A stretch of DNA of 64,000 nucleotides from Sedimenticola hydrogenitrophicus (GCF_029017505.1 NZ_JAQGEI010000001.1:62001-126000), one strand, 5' to 3'. Shown: positions 37,034 to 46,944, numbered from the stretch's first letter. Made by a program: numbers and translations. The notes: generated from the sequence alone by a model not told the origin.

Positions 37034-40000
37034 GTGCTGGAGTGCCTTTTGACTCAGGATCGACGCAAACACCCGCGCTTCAAGAGCAGCCATCCGGCGC
37101 GACTGATACTGAGTGACGCGTTGGCAGAGGATTGCCGGATCGACAATTTTTCCCGGGGTGGCTTCTGCCTCGCCATCGACAGCGAGGCACTGCAGCGGAT
37201 CAGGCGTGAGGGCCGCCTCGATGCCCGGCGGTCGGTGGACGCGGTGGTGCTGTTGCAGGCGGAGACGGATGCGCAGGAGCACCGCATACCGGTGCGGGTG
37301 GTGTTCGCATCCGACCAAGGGGTCGGTGCGGTCTTCATGCACCCGGATCAACAGGTGTTGAGCTACCTGTCGCGCGCCTCCCTGGCCAACAGGCAGCGTG
37401 CGGCCACCACCGGCGATACCCCGTCAACCAGGGTGTTGCAGCAGATTCAGGTGCTTCTGGAGCAGATCCTCAGCAACCGCTATGCGGGATTTATCCACAT
37501 TCTGACGGAGACTTTTCTGGAACTGGAAGACCGGGCCTCGCAACAGGAACAGCCCGATCTGCGCCACGGGCGGCGGGCGATCGAGACGGGGACGGCCGCG
37601 CTGAAGCAGCGCTTCCTTGAACAGATTGCCGGGAACTGGCAGCAGCTGCGGTATGTCAAGACCGCTGCGGATCTGGCGATGGCGGATGACAAGAGCCTGG
37701 AACTGGTGGATCAGGGCGAGTTTGACGAGTGGGCGGCGGTGGTCGCCACCTCACGCCGCCTGGAGAGCCGCCTGTCGCAGACCCTGTTCAGGCTCTCCCA
37801 GGCGATCGCCCACATGCTCAAGTCGCCGGTCAGCAACGACAACAACCCGCTATCGCCCTACAGCCTGCTGTGGGCCTTCAAGAAAAGCCTGGACCCCCTG
37901 GGCCTGAGCGCGCCTGCCAGGCACACCGCCTACGCGGTGTTTGCGGAACAGATCCTCGCCACCCTGGATCCGCTCTATCATCGGGTCTACCAGCTGTTGG
38001 AGCAGAACGGCTTCGCGGTCGACGAGATCGCGGCGCCGCGGGTGCGGGCGGCCCCCGTAGCGCAGACGGAAGACGCCCCCGAGCCGCGGACCCGGCCCAG
38101 GCCCCGCTCCCTGATTGAATCCCTCTCCGCCTTCATCGGACGGGCCCGGGAAGACGGTCGGAGGGAGGGCGGCCGGCGGGAGGGGGCCCGCCATGTCTCC
38201 AGCAACACCGCCGTCGCCCATGCCCTGGAGGACATGGTACAGGCGGATCAGCGCGACCTGGTCGACCGGGTCGAGCAGGCCCTGGGTGGCCACGCCGGCG
38301 CCGAGGGCGGTGTGGAGCTGTCGGCCGAGAGCCGGCAGATAATCGACGCCACGGAGCAGCTGCTGCGCATGGCGCAGCAGGACCCGCGCCACAACAGCAC
38401 CATGCGCCGCATCCTGCGCCAGGTACAGCTGCCGCTGGCCAAGGCGGCGATCAGTGACCCGGCGGTACTGAATGATCCCGGCCACGCCTCGCGCCGGTTG
38501 CTGGACAATCTCGATCAGCTCGCCCTGCTGACCCCGTCCGCGGAAGAGTCCGCGCTCTCCCGCGGTAGCGACGAAAAACTGCAGGCGATACTCCACTCGC
38601 TGGAACAGACCGGCGGCAAGGCCGACCTGGACCAGGTGACGCAGGAGGTGTCGACGCTGTTGCAGGAGCGCCGGGAGCGGTTCAACAGCAACCTTGAACA
38701 GGTGCTGGCCGCCTCCGCGCAGGAGCGGCAGGCGGTCGACGCCAGTTGTCGGATCCGCGCCTTCCTGCAGCAGGAGCTGGGCGGCTCGATCTCGCTGCTG
38801 GTCGATCAGCTGTTGCACCTGGGGTGGGCCGGACTGCTGGTGCAGACCGACCTGGCGGGCGCGGAGAAACAGAAGCACCTGAAGAGCTACCAGGACGTGC
38901 TGCGCCTGCTTAACCAGGCGCTGCAGCCGGATTCGCGGCACGCCTACCTGAAGGCCGACAAGTGGGGCAAGGTGTCCCGGGTATTGAACACGGGCTTCGA
39001 CAGCTACCCGGTCTACCGCCGCCAGTCCCATGCCCTGATCGCCCAGCTTGGCGAGTGCCTGGCGCAGGGCAGCGAAAGCTACCTCCCGCATAACGAGCGC
39101 CGCATCGATGTGGACGAGGCCTATCTCGACCAGCTGTTGCCGGCCTCGGTCGAGCCCGACCGGCAGGGCGATCGGGCGAGCCGGATCGATCCGCAATGGC
39201 GCTCCCAGCTGGCGGATATACGGATCGGCGACTGGGTGGCCGAGCAGCGCTCCCAGGGACATGCGCGCATGCTCAACCTGGCGTTGCAAGACGAGCCGGA
39301 CAACCGCTATCTGTTCGTCGACTGCAACGGCGTCAAGGCATTGGATTGCACCGATAGCGAGCTGGTGCTGCGGCTGCAGTCCGGCCAGCTTTCACTGCTG
39401 GAGGATGCCGGACTGCCAATGGTGGAACGGGCGGTGGAGCGGGCGCTGCGGCTGAGTTTCGAGCAGCTGCGGGAGCAGAGCGACCGGGACAGCGTCACCG
39501 GCCTGATGAACCGTCGCGCCTTCCGGCGCGAGCTGGAGCGGCTGCTGAAAAACAGCCTCCGCACGCACAACCGGCACGCCCTGATCTGCATCGACGTGGA
39601 CAAGTTCAGCCTGGTGAACGAACTCTGCGGCAGCGACGGCGGCGACCAGTTCCTGGCCAACATTGCCGGCATCTGCCGCAGCTTCCTGGACGGCAGCCAT
39701 GTCATCTCCCGCACCGGGGACAACGAGTTCAGCATCCTGCTGGAACAGATCAAACTGGAGGAGGGCTTCCGCTTCGCCGAGAGCCTGCGCAAGGCGATTC
39801 AGAACTACCACTTCCAGTGGAGCGGCGAGCAGGTCACGGTGACGGTCAGTATCGGCCTGGCCGAGGTCAATAGCGACAGTGGGGGGGCGGAAGTGCTGAT
39901 CCACGCCGCCCACTCGGCCTGCGAGGAGGCCAAGCTCGGGGGCCGCAACCGCTGCCTCTGCTACCAGCAGGAGGGCGCGGTATATGAGGAGAAAAAACGC

Positions 40001-40777
40001 CTGGTGCAGTCGGTTCCTCTGATCGAGAGGGCGCTGGAGCACGATCAGCTGGAGCTGTTTGCCCAGCTGATCCAGCCGGTGTTTGTCGGCGATGGCCTGA
40101 CGGACCATCACGAAGTGCTGCTGCGGCGCATGGATGAACACAATCAGCCGGCCAGTCCGGAGCAGTTCATCGAGGCGGCCGAGCGCTACGAGCGCATGCA
40201 GGCGGTCGATCGCTGGGTGGTGCAACGCTTCTTCAACTGGGCCAACAACGAACTGAGTGCCGAAACCGCCGGCTACCTGGGGGGGTTCAGCATCAACCTC
40301 TCCGGCCAGTCGATGGGCGACGAGAGTTTCATCCCGTTCCTCAAGGAGCAGATCCAGCACTCGGTGATCGCGCCCGAGAAGCTGGCGTTCGAGATCACCG
40401 AGACCGCCATGGTCAGCCAGCTGGGACAGGTTACGGCACTGATGCGGGAGATCAGGGCACTGGGCTGCCGCTTCTTCCTCGACGATTTCGGCACCGGCTA
40501 CGCCTCCTACTCCTACCTGAAGGAGTTTCCGGTGGATGTGGTGAAGATCGACGGCATCTTCGTCAAGGATATTCACCAGGATGAGGTGAGCTGCGCCATG
40601 GTCAAGTCGATCACCGAGGTGGCGCATCACATGGGCAAGCTGGTGGTGGCCGAATTCGTGCACACCGAGGCGATCCTCAACGTCCTGCGCCGGCTGGAAG
40701 TGGACTACGCCCAGGGCTTCTGTATCGGCCGGCCGGGGCCGCTCAAGCTGCTCTCCCGCTACAAGCCGCCGGTCTGA
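37034..40777 (+). CDS. Large DUF1631-family protein with PilZ, degenerate GGDEF and EAL domains
   Basis: 1247 residues. A PilZ-like domain is at about 8-115 (RRKHPRFKSSHPARLIL, IDNFSRGGFCLAID), a long alpha-helical DUF1631-type region at about 130-750, a GGDEF-like domain at about 815-975 and EAL at about 990-1240. The GGDEF signature is replaced by RTGDNEF, so cyclase activity is unlikely. The EAL motif reads EVLLR, with DDFGTGYASYSYLKEFPVD and KID retained, but AEGVE is changed to AEFVH. The protein may therefore be a c-di-GMP receptor or weak phosphodiesterase. The start is GTG 37034 or, better supported by a GGAG site, TTG 37049. Confidence 0.88.
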   Translation: MLECLLTQDRRKHPRFKSSHPARLILSDALAEDCRIDNFSRGGFCLAIDSEALQRIRREGRLDARRSVDAVVLLQAETDAQEHRIPVRVVFASDQGVGAVFMHPDQQVLSYLSRASLANRQRAATTGDTPSTRVLQQIQVLLEQILSNRYAGFIHILTETFLELEDRASQQEQPDLRHGRRAIETGTAALKQRFLEQIAGNWQQLRYVKTAADLAMADDKSLELVDQGEFDEWAAVVATSRRLESRLSQTLFRLSQAIAHMLKSPVSNDNNPLSPYSLLWAFKKSLDPLGLSAPARHTAYAVFAEQILATLDPLYHRVYQLLEQNGFAVDEIAAPRVRAAPVAQTEDAPEPRTRPRPRSLIESLSAFIGRAREDGRREGGRREGARHVSSNTAVAHALEDMVQADQRDLVDRVEQALGGHAGAEGGVELSAESRQIIDATEQLLRMAQQDPRHNSTMRRILRQVQLPLAKAAISDPAVLNDPGHASRRLLDNLDQLALLTPSAEESALSRGSDEKLQAILHSLEQTGGKADLDQVTQEVSTLLQERRERFNSNLEQVLAASAQERQAVDASCRIRAFLQQELGGSISLLVDQLLHLGWAGLLVQTDLAGAEKQKHLKSYQDVLRLLNQALQPDSRHAYLKADKWGKVSRVLNTGFDSYPVYRRQSHALIAQLGECLAQGSESYLPHNERRIDVDEAYLDQLLPASVEPDRQGDRASRIDPQWRSQLADIRIGDWVAEQRSQGHARMLNLALQDEPDNRYLFVDCNGVKALDCTDSELVLRLQSGQLSLLEDAGLPMVERAVERALRLSFEQLREQSDRDSVTGLMNRRAFRRELERLLKNSLRTHNRHALICIDVDKFSLVNELCGSDGGDQFLANIAGICRSFLDGSHVISRTGDNEFSILLEQIKLEEGFRFAESLRKAIQNYHFQWSGEQVTVTVSIGLAEVNSDSGGAEVLIHAAHSACEEAKLGGRNRCLCYQQEGAVYEEKKRLVQSVPLIERALEHDQLELFAQLIQPVFVGDGLTDHHEVLLRRMDEHNQPASPEQFIEAAERYERMQAVDRWVVQRFFNWANNELSAETAGYLGGFSINLSGQSMGDESFIPFLKEQIQHSVIAPEKLAFEITETAMVSQLGQVTALMREIRALGCRFFLDDFGTGYASYSYLKEFPVDVVKIDGIFVKDIHQDEVSCAMVKSITEVAHHMGKLVVAEFVHTEAILNVLRRLEVDYAQGFCIGRPGPLKLLSRYKPPV

Positions 40778-40898
40778 GGCACGGCTGGCCACGCGGGGCG
40801 CGCTGGTCCCTATCCATAAACTATCGGTGGCCATGTCCACGGCAGGATTTGATATAGTCCCGGTACTATCGGATTCGGCGCCGAAAGGAGGCGAAGTG

Positions 40899-41894
40899 AT
40901 GCATACAAGAACCATTGGCCCGTTCACGGTCTCGGCCCTCGGGCTAGGCTGCATGAGCATGTCCTGGGGCTATGGGGCGGCCGATGACGCCACCTCGGAG
41001 CGGTTGCTGCAGGAGGCCCTGGATGCCGGTTACACCTTTCTGGATACGGCGGCCATGTACGGTATGGGACACAACGAGTCGCTGATCGGGCGCGCCCTCG
41101 GTCACCGGCGCGATGAGTACGTCCTGGCCAGCAAGTGCGGCATCGCCCGGGGCGAAGACGGCAACCTGAGCGTGGATGGCCGTCCGGAGATCCTCAGGCG
41201 GACCTGTGAACAGAGCCTGCGGAATCTGCAGGCCGAGGTGATCGACCTCTATTACCTGCATCGGCTGGATCCCCAAGTGCCGGTGGAGGAGAGCGTCGGG
41301 GCGCTGGCCCGGCTGGTGGACGAGGGCAAGGTGCGCAGCATCGGGCTCTCCGAGGTCTCCAGCGAGACCCTGCGCCGCGCCCACGCCGTCCACCCGATCA
41401 CCGCCGTGCAGTCCGAGTACTCGCTCTGGGCGCGTACCCCGGAGCGCCGCATGCTCGCCACCTGCCGCGAGCTGGAGGTCGGATTCGTCCCCTTCTCGCC
41501 GCTGGGCAGGGGGTTCCTTACCGGCCGTGCCCAGGACATCTCCCATCTGGAAGAGGGGGACATCCGCACCAATGTCTGCCGCCCCCGCTTTGAGCCGGAT
41601 AACTTCGCCACCAACCAGCGACTGCTGCAGCCGTTTGGCGAGATCGCCGCCGAGCAGGGCTGCAGCATGGCCCAACTGGCCCTCGCCTGGGTGCTGGAGC
41701 GGGAGGAGGGGACCCTGGTGCCGATTCCCGGTACCAAGCATCCCGAATACATGCGGGAGAATGCCGCCGCCGGGGATATCCGGCTGGACGCCTCCGTGGT
41801 GGCGCGGCTGGACGGGCTGATCAATGACCGGACCGTCAAGGGCGAGCGCTATAACGCCCAGTTGATGGCATCGATCGATTCCGAGAAGGATTGA
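40899..41894 (+). CDS. Aldo/keto reductase
   Basis: 331 residues, AKR TIM barrel (YhdN/Tas-like group). The catalytic tetrad is visible: Asp in FLDTAAMYG, Tyr in the same segment, Lys in LASKCG and His in YYLHRLDP. The cofactor-binding part includes VPFSPLGRGFLTG and VPIPGTKHPEYMRENAAA, suggesting NADPH use. The ATG at 40899 sits 7 bases after AGGAGG; the upstream open frame is not needed. Physiological substrate unknown. Confidence 0.95.
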   Translation: MHTRTIGPFTVSALGLGCMSMSWGYGAADDATSERLLQEALDAGYTFLDTAAMYGMGHNESLIGRALGHRRDEYVLASKCGIARGEDGNLSVDGRPEILRRTCEQSLRNLQAEVIDLYYLHRLDPQVPVEESVGALARLVDEGKVRSIGLSEVSSETLRRAHAVHPITAVQSEYSLWARTPERRMLATCRELEVGFVPFSPLGRGFLTGRAQDISHLEEGDIRTNVCRPRFEPDNFATNQRLLQPFGEIAAEQGCSMAQLALAWVLEREEGTLVPIPGTKHPEYMRENAAAGDIRLDASVVARLDGLINDRTVKGERYNAQLMASIDSEKD

Positions 41895-42188
41895 GATCGG
41901 TCGGCGCCCATAGGCTATCCTATAAGAGCCAGCTATATACGGGTGTGAGGATAGGGCATCCTAGGAGCCTACGGCCCGATTCCGCTGCAAGGGGCTGTTG
42001 TCGGCCTCTGTTGTTCCGGAAGAGAAAAAGTCGCTTGTCTTTTTGTTGGTTTTTCAATAGAGTGCGACACATTGCAGTGTACTTGTAGTTTTTCGGTAGT
42101 TATCCTCTCGCAGTTCGTGGCAGATTCTTCCGTAAGCGCTTGGCAAGCGTCTGCATATCAAAGATCAATTTTTACAGAGGTTAGCAAC
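41895..42188. other. Leader/promoter region of the cold-shock gene
   Basis: 294 bp without a gene. It becomes pyrimidine- and T-rich from 42025 (CTTGTCTTTTTGTTGG onwards), and the part nearest the gene is likely a long 5' untranslated leader, as in cspA-type genes whose leader folds in a temperature-dependent way. No unambiguous promoter could be picked. Confidence 0.4.
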
Positions 42189-42392
42189 ATGGCTACAGGC
42201 ACAGTTAAGTGGTTCAGCGACGAAAAAGGCTTCGGCTTCATCACCCCGACCGACGGTTCCAAGGACGTTTTCGTTCATCACAGCGCCATTCAGGGCGGCG
42301 GTTTCAAATCGCTGGCTGAAGGACAGACCGTCTCCTTCGACGTCGAGCAGGGCCAGAAAGGCCCCAGCGCGGCGAACGTCGTACCCCAATAA
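42189..42392 (+). CDS. Cold-shock domain protein (CspA family)
   Basis: 67-residue single OB-fold RNA chaperone. The RNP1 motif KGFGFI and RNP2 VFVHHSAI are intact, within [21 protein letters not shown] 42189 follows an AGAGG site by 8 bases. A long leader upstream and a strong intrinsic terminator downstream mark a monocistronic gene. The specific paralogue (cspA, C, D or E) cannot be assigned. Confidence 0.97.
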   Translation: MATGTVKWFSDEKGFGFITPTDGSKDVFVHHSAIQGGGFKSLAEGQTVSFDVEQGQKGPSAANVVPQ

Positions 42393-42425
42393 AACGGGTT
42401 CGGGTGCCTGGCACCCGGGAAAAAG

Positions 42426-42454
42426 CCCCGCCATCCGGCGGGGCTTTTTTTTTA
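42426..42454 (+). terminator. Intrinsic terminator after the cold-shock gene
   Basis: A perfect 8-bp stem GCCCCGCC-ATCC-GGCGGGGC (42426-42445) is followed by nine T residues. It is preceded by an A-run, so it could also work on the opposite strand. Confidence 0.93.
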
Positions 42455-42513
42455 TGGGCGAGCAGGATGGGTGGAGGAGGAACGACGTAACCCACCAACC
42501 CTTCTGCCACACA

Positions 42514-42583
42514 GGGGTCGGAGTCAATCCGTGCAACGGCGGCGGGAACTTCTTCGGGGGCCGAGCGGCTTGACTCCGACCCC
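42514..42583. repeat. Inverted repeat with GGGGTCGGAGTCAA arms
   Basis: Perfect 14-bp arms GGGGTCGGAGTCAA (42514-42527) and TTGACTCCGACCCC (42570-42583) enclose 42 bp that is also partly self-complementary. It resembles the small REP/RAYT-associated palindromes common in gammaproteobacteria. The neighbouring GGAGGAACGACGTAACCCA (about 42475-42493) also occurs near 2669. Confidence 0.6.
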
Positions 42584-42720
42584 TTCCCCCGCTTGGTTGC
42601 AGGAGGCCCGCCCCGGGCCGATTGTCCGCCCCCCTCCCGGTTAAGCGAGGTGCGCCGGGCTCTGGTACACTCGGACGTATTGGACAGGGCATCCACCAGG
42701 GCCATCGGGACGGGTTACGC

Positions 42721-43335
42721 ATGTTCACCACGGAATTTCTCATCACCTCGCTGATTATCGTGATGCTGCCGGGGCCCGGTGTCATCTACACCCTTTCCAC
42801 CGGCCTGTTCGTCGGCCGGCGCGCCAGCCTGGCGGCGGCTATCGGCTGCACCTTCGGCAGTATTCCCCATCTGCTGGTAAGTATCCTCGGGCTGTCGGCG
42901 CTCCTGCACCTGAGCGCGCTGGCGTTTCAGCTGCTCAAGTATCTGGGGGCGGCCTACCTGCTCTATGTCGCCTGGTCCATGTGGCGCGACACCGGCCGCC
43001 TGCAGATCGACCAGCGGCGCTGCCGGCACGGCCTGCGGGCCATCGCCGTCAAGGGCTTCCTGATCAATATCCTCAATCCCAAGCTCTCCATGTTCTTTAT
43101 CGCCTTTCTGCCCCAGTTCGTGCCGCTCGGCTCGACCTCGCCGGCCCTGCACCTGGTGCTGCTGAGCGGCATCTTCATGCTCATCACCCTGGCGGTATTC
43201 CTGCTCTACGGCCTGTTTGCCGGCTCGCTGCGGGATTACGTGATCGGTTCCCCGCACCTGTTGGGCCGCCTGCAGCGCGGCTTCGCCGTCGCCTTCGCTA
43301 CCCTCGGCGCCCGGCTGGCGATGGCCGAAAGGTAG
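42721..43335 (+). CDS. LysE/RhtB-family amino-acid exporter
   Basis: 204-residue membrane protein with about six helices. Family signatures are MLPGPGVIYTLSTGLFVGRRASLAAAIGCTFG near the N-terminus and KGFLINILNPKLSMFFIAFLPQFV in the middle. ATG 42721 was chosen because the family begins with such a short FTTEFLITS lead; the upstream frame is unrelated. Export of amino acids or related small molecules is expected. It lies 4 bp before the cyclotransferase gene. Confidence 0.93.
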   Translation: MFTTEFLITSLIIVMLPGPGVIYTLSTGLFVGRRASLAAAIGCTFGSIPHLLVSILGLSALLHLSALAFQLLKYLGAAYLLYVAWSMWRDTGRLQIDQRRCRHGLRAIAVKGFLINILNPKLSMFFIAFLPQFVPLGSTSPALHLVLLSGIFMLITLAVFLLYGLFAGSLRDYVIGSPHLLGRLQRGFAVAFATLGARLAMAER

Positions 43336-43339
43336 TGCC

Positions 43340-43846
43340 GTGTACTACTTTGCCTATGGTTCCAACATGTCCAGCCGGCGCCTGCGGCAGCGTCTCGGTG
43401 CGGCCCGCGCGGTAGCGGTGGCGCGACTGCCGCGGCACCGGCTGTGCTGGCACAAGCAGGGGCGGGATGGCTCCGGCAAGTGTGATGCCGCCCCTACCGG
43501 CGACCCCGGCCATGCCGTCCTCGGGGTGCTGTATGACGTGGCGGCGGTGCAGCGTGCGCTGCTCGACCGTGTCGAAGGGGTGGGCGCCGGCTACGAGGCG
43601 ATCGAAGTCGGCCTGCTGCTCGATACAGGTAGCACCGTAGCGGCCTTTACCTATCGGGCGACCCTGATCGATGCCGACACCTTGCCCTTTCACTGGTACA
43701 AGACCCACGTGCTGCGCGGTGCGCGTGAGCATGGCCTGCCCGAGGAGTACATCGCCCGACTGGAGGCGGTGCCATCGCGGGACGATCCGGACCGGGAACG
43801 GCAGCGGCGCGAGCTGCTGATATATCAACCCGGGGCGTTGGGGTAG
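43340..43846 (+). CDS. Gamma-glutamylcyclotransferase family protein
   Basis: 168 residues starting at GTG. The substrate loop YFAYGSNM at the N-terminus is diagnostic of the GGCT/AIG2 fold, and the catalytic Glu is probably in LLDRVEGVGAGYEA. It would release 5-oxoproline from gamma-glutamyl compounds. It is coupled to the LysE-type exporter gene (4-bp gap). Confidence 0.9.
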   Translation: MYYFAYGSNMSSRRLRQRLGAARAVAVARLPRHRLCWHKQGRDGSGKCDAAPTGDPGHAVLGVLYDVAAVQRALLDRVEGVGAGYEAIEVGLLLDTGSTVAAFTYRATLIDADTLPFHWYKTHVLRGAREHGLPEEYIARLEAVPSRDDPDRERQRRELLIYQPGALG

Positions 43847-44128
43847 CCTGCGAACCGCAACGGGGCTTCATGGGGGTTGTCATGATGTCGGGATTCTTTC
43901 TCACCCCAACCGGGATCCTGGCGACAATGGTGGATGCGCCTACCGGCTTATCCACCCTACCAAACTGAAACAGCTTTACCCGGCAATATTAAATTGGAAG
44001 ACTGCTGGGTCGGATTAACGTAGCGTAATCTGACGAGAAAGCCGGAGGCGCAGCCCTCGGTTGCTATGCCAAGAATAAATGTCGTATGGTTATTCGCAGC
44101 AACTAAAAAAGTGGGACGAGGGGGGCGT

Positions 44129-46003
44129 ATGTCGGAGGGATTGACCGGAACAGGTTCATCACATGCGGATATTCTGCAGACCATTATCGATTTCCTGCCC
44201 AGTGGTGTCACCCTGTTCGATACGCAGTTGCGGATGGTCGCGTGCAATGAACAATTAAAGCGTTTGCTGGATTTTCCCGCGGCCCTGTTCGAGAGCGGCT
44301 TGCCGACGATGTATGAGCTGGCCATTTTCAATGCCCGCCGCGGTGACTATGGCCCCGGCGATCATGAGCGGCTGGCGCAACAGGTTTTGGAGCGTGCGCG
44401 CAACATGCAGGCGCACGTGTACGAGCGGACCCGACCCGATGGTACCGTGCTGGAGATCCGCGGCGCCCCACTGCCGGATAACGGTGGCTTTGTCACCATC
44501 TATACCGATATCACCGAAAGAAAACGTGCCGAGCAGGAGGCGAAGCGCTACGCCACCTATCTCGATACGGTACTGAACACCCTGCCGCAGGGGGTTACCG
44601 TGATCGATGAAAATCTCGACCTGGTGCTATGGAATCAGCGGTTTGTCGATGTGCTGGAGCTGCCGCCTGAACTGATCCATGAAGGGGCGCGGCTTGAGGA
44701 TGTGATCCGCTACAACGCGGAGCAGGGCGAGTACGGCGAGGTGGACCCCGAGGCGAAGGTGCGTGAGGTGGTGGATCTCGCCCTGCGTTTCGAGCCGCAT
44801 CGCCTGGAGCGTACCCGACCGCAGGGTCAGACAATCGAGGTCGAAGGCCGGGCCATGCGGGTTGACGGCAACGTGGCGGGATTTATCACCACCTACACCG
44901 ATATCACCGAGCGCAAGCAGGTGGCACGGTTCGAACAATTTCGCAGCCATTCCCTGGAAATGCTCGCCAGTGGCAGGCCGCTGCCGGAGATTCTCGATAC
45001 CATTACGCACGGCCTGGAACAGCTCAATCCTGCCATGCTGTGCAGTATCGCCTTGCTGGATGGCGACGGCAGATACCTGAAGACGGCGTCCGCGCCCAGC
45101 CTGCCTGATTTCTATACGCGGGCCGTCGACGCCATCGAAATTGGGGTGGGCGTGGGGTCCTGTGGAACGGCCACCTTTACCGGGAGGCGGGTGATTGTCG
45201 GCGATATCATGTCACATCCCGATTGGTCGTCGTTGCAGGAGCTCGCGACCCGTGCCGGACTGGGCGCCTGCTGGTCGCAACCGGTTCGCTCCTCGTCGGG
45301 TCGGGTGTTGGGTATGTTGGCGATCTATCATCATCGCCCGCGCGTGCCCACGGAGTATGATATTTCCATCATCGAGCAGTCTGCCCACTTGGTCAGTATC
45401 GCCATCGAGCGCAGCGTCGCCGCGGACCAGGTGCGGCAACTGGCGTTCTACGACACGCTGACCAACCTGCCCAATCGGCGCCTGCTCAACGACCGCCTGG
45501 TTCAATCCCTGGCTGCCAACAAACGGAGTGGTCGTTCTGGTGCCTTGATGTTTCTGGACCTGGACAACTTCAAGCCGCTCAACGATGCCCATGGACACGT
45601 GGTGGGCGATCTGCTGCTGGTTGAGGCGGCGGCCCGGCTGAAAGGGTGCGTGCGCGAAATGGATACCGTGGCTCGGTTCGGCGGGGATGAGTTTGTGGTG
45701 ATGCTGACGGATCTGAGCGCGGATAAGGCCGATTCGGTTTCGCAGGCCAGGAGCGTGGCGGAGAATATCCGCAATGCGTTGTCGCAATCCTATCGACTGG
45801 CCATCAGGCATCAGGGAGCGGAGGAGAGCCGGGTCGAGCATCACTGCACGGCCAGCATTGGCGTGGCCATGTTCGCCGGCCATGAGGCCAGCCAAAGCGA
45901 CATCCTCAAATGGGCCGACAAGGCGATGTATCAGGCCAAGGAGGCCGGGCGCGATGCGATCTGCTTTTATGCTTCAGGGGCTTGCGTGTGTAACGACAGG
46001 TAG
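44129..46003 (+). CDS. PAS-PAS-GAF diguanylate cyclase
   Basis: 624 residues, soluble. Two PAS domains of the PAS_7 type are at about 15-135 and 140-270 (each ending ...TDITERK), followed by GAF at about 275-440 and GGDEF at about 450-610. The signature FGGDEFVVML is intact, and the preceding segment is FLDLDNFKPLNDAHGH, so active synthesis of c-di-GMP is expected. The start ATG 44129 is preceded by GAGGGGGG and is preferred over an upstream ATG at 44066. No transmembrane helix is visible. Confidence 0.93.
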   Translation: MSEGLTGTGSSHADILQTIIDFLPSGVTLFDTQLRMVACNEQLKRLLDFPAALFESGLPTMYELAIFNARRGDYGPGDHERLAQQVLERARNMQAHVYERTRPDGTVLEIRGAPLPDNGGFVTIYTDITERKRAEQEAKRYATYLDTVLNTLPQGVTVIDENLDLVLWNQRFVDVLELPPELIHEGARLEDVIRYNAEQGEYGEVDPEAKVREVVDLALRFEPHRLERTRPQGQTIEVEGRAMRVDGNVAGFITTYTDITERKQVARFEQFRSHSLEMLASGRPLPEILDTITHGLEQLNPAMLCSIALLDGDGRYLKTASAPSLPDFYTRAVDAIEIGVGVGSCGTATFTGRRVIVGDIMSHPDWSSLQELATRAGLGACWSQPVRSSSGRVLGMLAIYHHRPRVPTEYDISIIEQSAHLVSIAIERSVAADQVRQLAFYDTLTNLPNRRLLNDRLVQSLAANKRSGRSGALMFLDLDNFKPLNDAHGHVVGDLLLVEAAARLKGCVREMDTVARFGGDEFVVMLTDLSADKADSVSQARSVAENIRNALSQSYRLAIRHQGAEESRVEHHCTASIGVAMFAGHEASQSDILKWADKAMYQAKEAGRDAICFYASGACVCNDR

Positions 46004-46080
46004 AGCCGCGACCGCCTTGGGCGGCCCGGGGGTATGGCGGGGCGGGGTGTTGCGGTGCCTTTGATGCGCTTACCCAAAAA

Positions 46081-46101
46081 GCCCCCGGCTTTGCCGGAGG
46101 C
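46081..46101. terminator. Terminator-like hairpin after the diguanylate cyclase gene
   Basis: GCCCCCGGC-TTT-GCCGGAGGC forms a 9-bp stem with one mismatch. A run of five A precedes it, so the T-tract needed for termination is on the minus strand; on the plus strand it is followed by AGTTAACT. Probably a decayed or bidirectional terminator. Confidence 0.4.
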
Positions 46102-46197
46102 AGTTAACTATCGATGCCTCCCCCCTCCCTGGCTTGGCCTATAGTGTTAACAGTGAATTGAGATGGCCAGGCCACACACGGGTCAAGGAGAACAGTC

Positions 46198-46944
46198 ATG
46201 GCGTTAACCGAAAGGCAGCAAGAACTGTGCACCAGTCACCCCTACGACTTCTCCGATCTGTCGGCGCTGTTTCTCAACTGCACCCTCAAGCCGACCGGTG
46301 TGACCTCGAACACCGAGGCGTTGATCGATGTTTCTCGCGCCATCATGGACGCCAACGGTGTCAAGACCCAAATCCTGCGTCCGGTGGATTATCAACTGCC
46401 CCCGGGGGTCTATCCCGACATGACGGAACACGGCTTCGAACGGGATGACTGGCCGGAACTCTGTGAACAGGTCATGCAGGCACACATTCTGATCATCGGT
46501 ACCCCGATCTGGCTGGGTGAGGAGAGCTCCGTATGCCGTCGTGTCATCGAGCGCCTGTACGGGGAGTCGGGGAGATTGAACGCCAAGGGCCAGTACATCT
46601 ACTACGGCAAGACCGCCGGGACCCTGATCACCGGCAATGAGGACGGGGTAAAGCACTGTGCCATGACCGTGCTGTACGCCCTGCAGCATCTCGGCTACAC
46701 CATTCCGCCACAGGCGGATGCCGGCTGGATCGGCGAGGCGGGGCCGGGCCCCTCCTATGCCGATGAGGGCTCGGGCGGTCCCGAAAACGAGTTCACCCAG
46801 CGCAATACCACCTTCATGAGCTGGAACCTGATGCACATGGCACGCCTGCTGACCGATAGCGGTGGTATGCCGGCCCACGGCAACCAGCGTGACCGGTGGG
46901 AAGCCGGCTGCCGGTTCGATCACCCGAATCCGGATTATCGGTAG
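46198..46944 (+). CDS. Flavodoxin/NADPH-dependent FMN reductase family protein
   Basis: 248 residues. The flavodoxin-like fold is seen in LSALFLNCTLKPTGVTSNTEALI (phosphate-binding loop region), ILIIGTPIWLGEESSVCRRVIERLYGE and GKTAGTLITGNEDGVKH. FMN-dependent redox activity is expected, but no partner is encoded nearby. A GTCAAGGAGAACAGTC site precedes the ATG. Confidence 0.88.
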   Translation: MALTERQQELCTSHPYDFSDLSALFLNCTLKPTGVTSNTEALIDVSRAIMDANGVKTQILRPVDYQLPPGVYPDMTEHGFERDDWPELCEQVMQAHILIIGTPIWLGEESSVCRRVIERLYGESGRLNAKGQYIYYGKTAGTLITGNEDGVKHCAMTVLYALQHLGYTIPPQADAGWIGEAGPGPSYADEGSGGPENEFTQRNTTFMSWNLMHMARLLTDSGGMPAHGNQRDRWEAGCRFDHPNPDYR

